DNA of 64,000 nt. Origin: Membranipora membranacea (taxonomy: Eukaryota > Bryozoa > Gymnolaemata > Cheilostomatida > Membraniporidae). A program made the position numbers and the translations under genes. The DNA lies in NCBI GenBank assembly GCA_914767715.1, contig OU612073.1, forward strand, positions 15,932,001-15,996,000, read 5' to 3'. Under the pieces are notes generated by a model. The model saw nothing but the letters and a program-made list of their open reading frames with translations. It searched no databases and was not told the origin of the DNA. Each line of letters starts with the position of its first letter. Position 1 is the first letter of the stretch. Positions 24,214 to 34,616 of the stretch are shown here, piece by piece.

Positions 24214-24574
24214 TTAAAGGGCAACCAGGGTTTCAAACAACTTCTCATTGATTAATAGCAGATTGCACCTTCTGCATAGGGAAAAAGACAAAATCCAATT
24301 CGGATGATTATTTATCCAGATTTCATCCATCAGGTACTCAAACTCTACGAAAATCGAATACCACAGAGCAGTTTCCTGTTCCTGTTATTATTAAGCCTGT
24401 GCTCTTTCATCATTACAGCAGTGTCTTGGAACCTCCCCTAAACTGAAGTGTATACCAGCTTAGAGTCAGCAACTACTTGGAGTTTTGCATCGCGTAATGC
24501 ACAAAGCTGATGCTGCCTAGCACATTATTTATTACCCAATTACGCATTGCTGCGAAACCTTGGTTGCCCTTTAA
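24214..24574. mobile_element. TTAA-flanked MITE (piggyBac-like), copy 1
   Basis: The element at 24218-24570 is bounded by TTAA on both sides (24214-24217, 24571-24574). Its terminal inverted repeats are AGGGCAACCAGGGTTTC at the left and the complement of AGGGCAACCAAGGTTTC at the right, 16 of 17 bases matching. It is about 353 bases with no coding capacity. TTAA duplication is the hallmark of piggyBac-type transposition. Copies are at 52720-53074 and, truncated, at 38050-38160. Confidence 0.9.
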
Positions 24575-24621
24575 TCTTTCAAATTCCTTTTTAGTATATT
24601 ATACTAAAAAGGGATTCGAAA

Positions 24622-25270
24622 GACATGACTGTGAATGATGTTATAACACATTCATCGCTGATACAGAATTATGTGAATTTTATAACCTTTTATTTTGTTT
24701 TTCAGAATTTACTGAAGCGTCTTTATGTTCTATACATCGAAGAGGCTTTCAAGTTTATCCCAAAAGAACAGTTTATAGTAACAACAATGGAAGATTATAA
24801 AAAAAATGAGGTAAGAGTTTTATTTTTAGACATTCTGCTTGTTATAGATTTCAAGTTTCTTCTCAAGATAAATGATTTATAGGAAGATCTATATAATTAT
24901 ATATAATTCCACTAAATGTAGATTTATAGAGCGTAGAAAATTTTTTTTCTCCCTGGTCTTATGTCAGAAGAGGGTATTGCTTGCTGAAGGAAGTGCGGAA
25001 GTGTAATCCACAAGAAAATTTTACATATGTTTCTTACCTGGTCATCTGGAATAACCAACCGACATATGTATTTTCGCTTTAAATTTTGTTCCAACCCTAA
25101 TGCAAACTATAATTTTGCTACACAAACTTTCAAAAAATACTATCCTTCAGGTTTATAGAGCAGTCATTCATTTATTTTTGATTCCCGACACAAGTTACGA
25201 TGGGAGTTCTGAGGCATTTTGGAATCGAATACCATCACAGTGCTTTCCTCGATGAACAGGCTGAGAAATT
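24622..25270 (+). pseudogene. Truncated tandem copy of the CHST15-like gene 3' end
   Basis: About 650 bases duplicate 21910-22590, including intron sequence. The exon 7 copy (24706-24810) keeps splice sites and frame but lacks one codon and starts NLLKRLYVLYIEEAFKF. The exon 8 copy (25188 to about 25269) has lost its acceptor (CCAG changed to CCCG) and its first Met codons (ATG to ACG), and stops matching after AGGCTGAGAAA. No other exons accompany it, so it is a non-functional fragment. Confidence 0.85.
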
Positions 25271-26452
25271 ACTTGCAATCAATTTGACTCCTCCATCTGC
25301 ATTGACAAAAACAGCATTTTCTGCCTCATTTCCTCCCTAAAATGACACAACGTCATCTAATCAAGTTATTGTTCAGGTATTCATTTTCAGTAGCTCTGCA
25401 GCTTTCCGACGGTATATGATATGTTGATATTCGGATCGGTCATTGACATTACGTTAATAATAGACTTGACTGACATAATTATAATAATTACTATGACTCT
25501 ATCTAATAGTTACCCCATGTAGGATCAACGACAATGCAGATGTAGAAGATTTGATGTAGGTGTAGACGTAGATGTAGGGATTTGAAAGATTTGAGCTACT
25601 GCTAAAGGTTTGTTTTTTTCTGCCTATATTAGATCAATGAGTTCATTGATAAGACTAGGTGAAAGTTCATCAATATCTGATGGCCGAAATGCCTTTTTTT
25701 CCTATAGTTATAATGAAGATATAGCATTCTAATTCAAATGAGGTGTGGTTTCATCATAAAATTCGAACTTGAAAAGTCACAGACACCAACTAGTCTACAA
25801 CAAAGAGAATTTCGTGGCTCGACTTGAACTTGATGAAAGGATAAACTGCTATTATTTTAAAAAACAATACTCTGATTCAAGTTGAATTGGAGCATTTAAA
25901 GCTTATTGTTTAGGGCTAACATGTTAAACTTGATAATAATAAACTTTCCTAGAAAAGACTAGCCGTACGCGCTCAGAACAATACTGACTATTATAAAAAA
26001 CCTAACTCAAATCATCTGTACACAAACCATATTATGTGAATAGGTAGAGCAGTATTGAAGTAAAGCTGAGGCGTTGTTATGCCTTTTTTGTCTACTTTGA
26101 ATTCAACGTAGCAGGATATGCCTTTTTGTGTGGTAGGACGACCAAGGATTTAATCACAGGAACAGCTTTGCCAGAGAAAGGAAGCTATAGCAGGTAAGAC
26201 CCTTCTATAAAGAAGACCGTATTACCCATTTAAATCTGCTGAGATAAGTAAGAGCTCCGTTCCCTAACTTAACCGTCCCATATAGATGATCTCACTCAGT
26301 AGGCTACTGATCACGTTGATATTTGGGGGTTAAAAATGACCTAGAGAGTTAGTTCAGTGCTTTTGGGGTGACCTAGTGTTAGCTAGCAGTAGCACCAATT
26401 GTTGCTGGCTTTATTGACCAGGATTCATATAAATTTTGGCAACAGCACCTAA
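25271..26452. other. Intergenic, no supported gene
   Basis: AT-rich DNA with a small TGTAG/GTAGA-rich patch around 25545-25580. No exon or repeat border is recognised. Confidence 0.5.
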
Positions 26453-28950
26453 ATATATATATCGGCTTTATTTATTGATCACAAATCTTTTGATAATAAA
26501 ATCAAAAAGTCTACTAATGATCTTCAATCAGAAAAATGCGAAAAAAGTTTGCACTATTTTGCATATTGAAATTAAAAAGAGAAACAAAAGCTCACATGTA
26601 ACATAAAAATGAAGAGTTTGCCCTCAGTGCGGTGCGTGCCCTTGGTCTTGGTTTCTGGGCCAGTCGAGTTGACCTTCGAGGAGCAGTTGATGGTTTGTAA
26701 CTTGCCATCACACCATTAAGGCAGTGCTCTGTGTTATTTTCTATATTACACATGTACTCTTGGCTCGTCTGGTTGAGGAGATCAAGCACTTGTTGTATCT
26801 TAATGTTCGCTGTTCGGTCATTGTAATCGAGACTACACGGATCAAGAACCTTGAGTACCAAATTTTCTACACGCAGGATCCTCATTCTTTGTTGCTGAGA
26901 GAGCATGGAATACCAGGAGGGAGAAGCATACAAGAGAATGGGACGAATGCATGCTATGTAGAAATGTTTCAGTGCACTGATAGGCATTCCAGATCGTTTG
27001 AGGTCTATCAGTGTATATATTATTGGTCTAGTCTTTTTCACGAGGTGATCAACGTGTTGTTTGAATGTCAGATTGTTGTCAATCACGACACCTAAAAACT
27101 TCATGCTTGTCTCGTTTCTAATAACGTCACCGCTCATTGAGAATCTGTGAAGCTTGATCTTTTGACTGTTGTGCACATTTGAGAACGTCATGCTCACTGA
27201 TTTTGTTGGATTGGCTATCATGTTATTCTCAGCACACCATTCTGTGGTCTCGTCTATAGCTTGCTGCAGTTGTTCGGTCTTTTCGCTAGATGAAGATGGT
27301 ATGAGTGTCACGTCATCGGCATACTTGATGGTAGTGCATGAAGGAGACAGAGTATCTATGTACAACAGCCAGAACATTGGACCCAAGAGAATACCTTGAG
27401 GTGTACCATTCTTGGTTGAGAGTGTGGAACTATGCTCACTGCCCAGTTTGACGTTCTGCTGCCGTTGACTAAGGAAACTGTGTATGATCAGCACCAGACG
27501 TTTGTTTATTTATACCACGATCGGCTAACATTTCTATGAGTTTGCCCTTATCAATCCTGTCGAAGGCATTGGACATATCAAGGAAAGTCGCAGGCACGGT
27601 ATTCACTTTTGGCTCATCCAACATGCGTGTTAGGGTATCGACGGCTAATAGAATAGCATCAGTAGTACACCTACCCTTTTGATACGCAAACTGGCCAGCA
27701 CTGAGAGTCGGTAAAACAGAACGGGCATAAAAATACATGATAGCTTTCTCAACTAATTTACCAAGATTCAATAAAAATGATATTGGTCTAAAATCAAAAG
27801 GTTTCTCGGCACATTTAGTTTTCTCAAACGGCAAAATTTCAGCCTTTTTCCAGATATCAGAGAAAACACCAGATCTTAGACAATGATTTATAAGATTGCA
27901 CAATGGAACACATAAATCTTCGCTGCACATTTTTGTGACCCACGACGGGTAGTCGGATGAGCATGTCGACTTACTCGTATCGATCTGGTTTATCCAGGCT
28001 TTGACTTGACCGATGCTGACTGTCAGCTTATAATCAGGAAGATCAGATGTAACACTATCGAGATCTATGTCAGTGGGTACGCCAGATATGTCAGTGAAGT
28101 ATGTGTTCAGGGTTTCAGCAACAGATTTAGGATTCATGAGTTCTTTGTTTATAGTGTAAACACTTTTAGTTTTGGTTGTTTTTTCTTTGCAGCTCGGGAT
28201 CTTTATGGTACTCCACATTGACTTTGAGTTATTAATACTCAGTTTTTGACTTATCCACTGGCGCTTAGACTTTCTCAGATGGTTTTTTAGTAGCTTCAAG
28301 AAGAACTTGGCAGTGTTGTCTCCCCGTTTACTGGCTTTAGTCTTGGCGTTGCGTAGCTTTCTGGCGAGATCATCAAACCATGGTGTTTTACGCTTTTTGA
28401 TTTTCTTCACTTTGAGTGGACAGTGCTTGTTAACAATATCTGCGATGGTGGATTGGAGTTTTGCGGCTTTTATGTGTGGATTTTCTATAGACATCACGTG
28501 ATCCCAGTTCACTTTGGCCACATCACTGGCTATATTTTCTCTAGATGATCTCGTCACATGTCGGATAAGTGTCGTATTTCGTTTAGCTACTAAATACTGG
28601 ACGTGAGGCACAAATATGGTGTCATGATCACTTCCACCGAATGCAGCGAGTTTTTGAGGTGTTGACTGTAGCTGCTCGGACACATTGGTGAATATCTTGT
28701 CCAGGTAAGCGTTTTTCCTTGTAGGAAAAGTTACGATATTTTGTAGACTGTTGCGTTTGGTCATAACACTCTGGTGACGCAATTCCGTGAAGGGGAACGT
28801 TTTTGCGTTTATCTCCATATAGTTTCTAAGAGTGGTATGGTGATCCATCATTAACACAGTCGGCGAATACTAACATCTTGAAAAAGCCATCTATGTCTAT
28901 GGCAATGATGCCTTGAGGTAGAATAATTTCCTGATAACAATGGGAAGCTC
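26453..28950 (-). mobile_element. Non-LTR retrotransposon (LINE), 5'-truncated and frameshifted
   Basis: Minus-strand element. The 5' part (28857-27469) covers the end of an APE-type endonuclease (GGSDHDTIF) and the start of the reverse transcriptase (FRPISFLLNLGKLVEKAI, FAYQKGRCTTDA, FLDMSNAFDRID). The second frame (27494-26592) has GTPQGILLGP and the catalytic KYADD. A one-base shift near 27505-27515 separates the two frames, so the polymerase cannot be made from this copy. The element ends on the minus strand with AATAAATAAAGCCG followed by a TA run near 26453. The 5' end is lost near 28950. The clade is uncertain (CR1/L2/Jockey group). Confidence 0.85.
26592..28857 (-). pseudogene. Broken LINE endonuclease/reverse transcriptase ORF
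   Basis: Two overlapping frames (462 and 300 codons) of a single ORF2. It retains the endonuclease SDH motif, the RT box with DMSNAFD, the GTPQG loop and the YADD active site, but a frameshift lies between the palm motifs DMSNAFD and GTPQG. The endonuclease N-terminus, including its catalytic GDFN region, is missing. Antisense open frames at 26724-27095, 27169-27399 and 28006-28501 are shadows. Confidence 0.85.
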
Positions 28951-28971
28951 TTCTGTTCAGTTCACTGAGTC

Positions 28972-29030
28972 GCTGAGGGACTGAGGGACTGAGGGACTGA
29001 GGGACTGAGGGACTGAGGGACTGAGGGACC
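28972..29030. repeat. Tandem repeat, 8-base unit CTGAGGGA
   Basis: About seven near-perfect copies of CTGAGGGA directly 5' of the truncated LINE. It may have arisen at the insertion junction. Confidence 0.9.
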
Positions 29031-29678
29031 TATGATAGCTAGTTAACTTCCCACACAGTTGGATTGATATGTTTCACGCTGAATCTTTGATTATCCTAAA
29101 TCATGAATTGTAAAGTGATCCTTTTCAGAATAGTAGAACTAAAATACTGAGAAGTTTAGTCATCGAAGTGAGGACACTTTTAATTTATACTTCTGATCAG
29201 CTCATCTAAAATTTATAGCTTTGAAAAGCAAGAGTTTATTTCAGTTGCTAAGGGCTGAACTGTATTCTTAACATGACCATACCTAGTGATATTTCTGATT
29301 TCTGATTTCTGACTTCCCTCCCGTCGGGCGAGGGGCAAAAGTCTGGGGGGCTCAGACTGGACTTTTAGTGATATTGAGTGGTCACCTTTGGCTGTATGCA
29401 TTAAGAAAGTTTAGGCAAGTTGTGAAGGTATTAAGGTATCGTCACAGTATTATTAGCTTGCAAGAGCAGTTATGATGTTCCTTAAAACAAAATAACTGTT
29501 ATTGTTTTTTACTCTGATTAAAAATAACAGCTTATATAAGTCAGTAAATATAATATATCATTATGTTCTCAGACATATTGATAGCAAGAGATTAATCGAT
29601 ACAACAAACTACAAATAGACAATCAGACTGTTACACTGGCCAATGATCTAACTTACGAGTTCTATTTGTTTTCTACAG
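29031..29678. other. Upstream region of the next sulfotransferase gene
   Basis: No coding exon. A GC-rich patch (CCCGTCGGGCGAGGGGC...GGGGGGCTCAGACTGG, about 29319-29362) belongs to a dispersed motif seen also near 24000, 39930 and 41850. A good acceptor at 29677-29678 implies a 5' UTR intron, so the promoter and first non-coding exon lie somewhere upstream. Confidence 0.45.
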
Positions 29679-29714
29679 GTTTACTTAGTTCCCACTAGTC
29701 CTACCATTGAGGAC

Positions 29715-32700
29715 ATGGCCGGATGGCACAGAAATGCAGTGATCTCCCTCTGCGGGCTGGCATTATTAGTGCTCACAATATCACAGATTCAAAGCTCAAG
29801 GACATTTTACGCAAGGTATGTGATGCAAAGTTAATGAAGTACACTGCCTGGCATTTCTGCATTAGACTTTGGTTTGAAAATCGAAGGCATGTTATTTATT
29901 TTAAAAGGTCGTCCTCTCCGATTGTGCAACAAATATTGTAAGTTCGACTTTGAGGGAGTTGTGGGTCTATAGCCAGGCTGTACATAATTCAATCTAAGAC
30001 TAGACACAAGTGATCTGAGAGGAGGGGGGGGGGAAATGAACCCTTAACAACCTATTAATTGTGATTGATCTATCAGGCGGCATAAATGACTTCTCATTAG
30101 TTCTACAACCATCAAACCTAAATATTAGGTTCTCAAAAACTTCCAAACAGTACTATTAAGACCTACAACAGCACAAAAACAGTAAACATGGGGCTAAACA
30201 ATTAATATATCTTAATGTCAACAGTATCCGATTCAAATGTCACTTGCTATTCTGCTACAGTCCTGTACCGAGAAATGACTTCTCAAAAGATGACTGGAAG
30301 AAATACGAGACAGTGCCTCTGAATGCAGCCCCCAATTCAGATTCAAATGGCGATAATGGTAGGTTGGTGATCAGTATTTGACTGATTGTACTGTCATCAT
30401 AATTTTATCAGAGAAATACCTGATTACTTTATATCTTACCTGTTGAATGTTTGTGGCTGCAATAGATCTTTTATTTAAAGAACTTTAGGCCTATTTTAAA
30501 ACTAACACCTCTGCCAAATTGAAAATGCGCTATTCAATCATACTTTCAGAATGGATCAGCTTGCTATCAGCAGATTTTTCTGACTTTGGAGTTGATTGGT
30601 TCTTTATTAGATTCTAAAATGAATGAATCTTTGCTTCTTATCCACATCTTCAATCTGCTTTAAATTTCTTTGTAGTAATTAGTGAAGATTATAGTTGAGT
30701 GCCTTTTCGTTGCAGATGACCTTGCTGATAATGTGAATATACGAAGCCTTGACTGGATCGCAAGTCTCAATATGTCCGCTTTGTATCGAGATGAACTACG
30801 AAAGACACAACTTGAGAGGATGAAAAAGATACAGCAGGTACAGTTTGTGATTTGTATGATCTTTATCTTGATTCTTTATCAGTGTTGATGACAGTCAGAT
30901 CTGTGATCATCTGTAGACATATTCAGTGGAGTGTCAGTAGTAATATCATCTACTGTAAAAATATAACAGAGTTTGCTGGGAATGTTTACAGTAGTCCGTA
31001 ATAAGTTATTGTCAATTTGGAGGAACAATTTACTACTGGCTTCAAATCAAATTGCAACCGGTGATGCTAGCTGGGCTCGACAGCGTTTCATGGGTCAGTC
31101 GGTCGGTTATCAGTGTGAAGAAAATAAGAATAAATAAAAACATGACAAATACTATATACATGATGATCTAGAGACAGTGGGATTATACAATTGGTTCCTA
31201 CCCACTATCCAGTGGTTGGTTCTAGAGAGCTTTGAATTCACTGACTGAAAATCCCACCCAGTGGGGCTTCACCCTGCAGGAGGGGACAACTTTGATTGAA
31301 GATAGGTGACCAATAATGCAGGAAACCTTTGTATTGGAATTCCAAATTGGAATGAGTTCTGTTTGGAGAGCTTTTCTTAATTGATTATTCCAGTCTCCAT
31401 AACCACCAGTTGGTATTGAACCAGCCACATATATTTTCACTTACTTCTTTTTAAAGTCCTGGATCAAATGGGATCTTGGCATACCTGTTTAAATACCTTA
31501 TACAGCTTTTTTATCATTTATAAAAGCTTCATTGTAATTGTCAAGTTTGCACTTACCCTATGAAGTAGATGTTAGCTAGAGATTAATTCAACTAGTTTGG
31601 GGGGGGGGCATATTGTTAGCTAGCTCTTATCATAGCTTATTTGGTATGTTGGACCATATATTATGTGATAGGGGTGAGTAAGTCAACTAAGAAATTAAAC
31701 TAAACTTATTGCCTGTCTAGAATGGGCAACTTGTCTTCTGTTATAACTTTAATCTCCAATGCACTCAGTCACATTGATCAATAGGTCCAACGAAATTCAT
31801 TGCATGTTGAGGTGTTAAACAGGCGGTGTAGTGATTTGAAAGAAGCTATACTAGGTACTTGGTACTAGGTACTAGGTGCTATTCTACCTCTACTAACTGC
31901 CACTTTGTTGAGATGTAACTACATGGTATATTGTTCTTTTTGAGGTTTGTTCGCTGGTGCCAAGGCTTTCCAGCCAAATGGCCGGTAAAACCAACTTTAT
32001 TCAGTTCAAAAGCAGTCAGGTAGCGTATTGTGTCATACCCAAAACTGGTACTACCAATCTTCTACGGAAATTCTGTATGCTCATTGGACCAAACTGCACT
32101 CGAGACATCGGAGGACAAAATGAACATGTATACATGATATACAGTGGCAGGTAAAAGGCTCATTTTATCTCACAACTTTGAAAAGTATCATATAAGTATC
32201 ATATAATTTGATAATCATATTTGTGTATAATTGATGTACTCTATACCAGAAAACCGTAAACTGTATGTAGCCGTGTTCTGTTTTTTGTGTGGCCTCGTAT
32301 AACATGGGAAGAAGCAGCAGTACATTGTTTTTTTATCTCAAGTAAACTTCCATTATACTTCGCATTACGAAAAATGAACTGTGGTAGGAAGATGAATTAT
32401 CTGTCAGTTATTTGGCAAAACATATGATGAAGGATAAAAACTTTCATTTACAAAACTAAATTACATTAGCATGAAGAACTGAAGCTTATCATGGCATACT
32501 GTTACAATGGTTGGAGTCATAGCTATAAACTGATCACATCTATTCAAGTTTTCTTCTTTTATAGGTTCACCTCTTCCTTAAATTTAGAACTACTTAAGCC
32601 ATACAGATTTCATACCTCCGAATCAATATCCCCGGGACAGCCCAAGAACTTTCTATTCACTGTGGTGCGAGACCCGTGGGAAAGGCTTGTCAGCGTATAT

Positions 32701-34068
32701 ATAGAGAAGTTCATCTCAACTAAAGAATACATGTCCTACTGTAACGTGAAAAAAGAGTGGGGAAAGTTTCAAGAGTAAGTAAAATTAACTGGATATACTG
32801 ATGGTGCCACTGGTTGGTGTTGCATTGAACATATTTTTAGAGTAACAAGCAATTTTGTATCATGGCCATCATTATCAAATGCTGTTTTTACTTTGGTTGT
32901 AATCGGTGCCTCTAGGAATAATAAGAAGGGAATGTTTCAAAATATAGCTATCAGAAATATAACGGATATATGTGTACTATCTGTATCTCTGTATCGATTC
33001 AGTGATTTCGTTCTCTCTTTCTAGAATGAAGGATGCAACGAACACTTCATGGTCATTTCGAGATTTTATGGAGAAGTGTGTAGTCCATCAGTATGATACC
33101 AGGGGAATCCCTGGAATGAATGAACATTTTCGTCCACAATTCGCTTCCGGCGCCTTCTGTGACATAAGATACAACTTTGTTGGTGAGCTGCCCAATATAT
33201 TTTTGGTACATGTGTGTAAGATATTCTACACTATCGGTCGGTTTATTGAAAAAAAAATAAAATGAATTTGGGATATTTAGGAATCTTTAAGAAGTTTTAG
33301 GAATTTTTAAGAATTTTTAGGAATTTTTAGTAATTTTTAGGAGTTTTTGGGAATTTTATGATGTTTTGTGAATTTTTATGAATTTTATGAAGTTTTAGGA
33401 ATGTTCGAAGATTTAGGAACTTATCTGGCGCTGTAAATACTGTACATATTCTGAAGTGGTTGTGTTTCACCAAATTTCACTCTCACATAGAGTAGGCCTA
33501 ACCACGAAATGTGGTAAATGAAGGGCATTACCTCTCTCAGAGATTTATGTACTACTAACTTACTAAAACTTCTTATGTATCTAAGCTGAACTGAATTTTG
33601 TAAAATCCATCTTAGACAGGTACCAAGATTTCTGAATACTCAAATGACACAAGTTACAAATCAGCAGATTTCATTAAGCGCTATTCTTCAATTTTCTTTG
33701 CACTTTCTTCATAACTCTCTCTTCTTGAATCCTTTTATTCTGGGATAAATAATTCCTATGAACTGAACTAAAAGCATTCACAATATGATACATTGCCATA
33801 TATTCTGTTTCTTTACTTGACAGCAAAACTTGAGAGCTTCAAGGAAGACGAGGCTGCAATCCTGAAGCAGTTTGACAAAGCTGCAGACATCGGTCACTTA
33901 GATTCAGAAGCGTTTAAATTTAGAAAAGCGCACGAGAAATCTGGTACAACTAAACAATCTGCCAAGAGCTACTGGCAGACTATAGATCCTTCGCTGATGC
34001 AAAGACTCAAGCAAATTTACACTATCGATCTGAAGATGTTTGGATATCCCGATTATCCTCTGAATTAA
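29715..34068 (+). CDS. Carbohydrate sulfotransferase (Sulfotransfer_2-like), complete
   Basis: Seven exons join in phase: 29715-29815, 30261-30358, 30716-30837, 31945-32150, 32565-32774, 33025-33182 and 33824-34068, 379 codons. It is predicted to be a type II Golgi enzyme: six residues (MAGWHR), a transmembrane anchor (about 8-24) and a stem (25-120). The 5'-phosphosulfate loop is YCVIPKTGTTNLLRKF (135-150) and the 3'-phosphate motif VVRDPWERLVSVYIEKF has Arg211 and Ser219. After FCDIRYNFVG the C-terminal helix ends IYTIDLKMFGYPDYPL, typical of CHST8-14/HNK-1 type enzymes (Tyr..D..LFGY). By family it should move sulfate from PAPS to a glycan; the acceptor cannot be read from sequence. All key residues are present and the frame is clean. 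The start is the first ATG in an exon whose acceptor lies in the 5' UTR. Confidence 0.88.
33268..33425. repeat. Intronic degenerate repeat, GGAATTTTTA unit
   Basis: About 14 variants of a 10-11 base unit (AGGAATTTTTA, AAGAATTTTTA, GTGAATTTTTA) in the last intron of the sulfotransferase gene. Confidence 0.8.
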
Positions 34069-34616
34069 GATAGGAATAATTTCTAAAGAAAAGAACCATG
34101 TCAAGGGGTGACACTTTTTTGTACTTTATTTTCCATGCATTCCGTTCCATTAGGACTCAATCTCACAAATTGGATTCAGGATCTTTGCTCATATACTCTA
34201 TACTCATCTGTAGTCAATTGCCATGAAACAATCATTTTCTCATGTTGCTGTGCCACCCCACTGCATGGCATATGACATTAGTTGACTTGTGACCAAGGGT
34301 TGTGTATTAAGAGAATATTTATATGTCAGAATCTTAATAGTCATCAGTAGACCCCATATATATATTCCATGTTTATTCTGGAGAAGAATAAGTCCTTAGG
34401 ACTTGTACCCAGAAAACAGAAAAATTGATAAAAATATGGTGTAGAATTAAAAAGACATGTAACTAAAAATCAAGAACAATGACAGGTAAAATTACAACGT
34501 ACACGCAGGCATTAATTAGCAGTAAAACATTACACAAGTTGATACACAATAGCTAGGAAAAGAAAAGTTAGAACAATGTAGCAGTAGGCTAAAATGAAAT
34601 GATAAGAACTGACTCA

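Noticed and set aside
26724-28501. Plus-strand open frames of 64-123 codons
   Set aside because: They are antisense shadows of the minus-strand LINE coding region.
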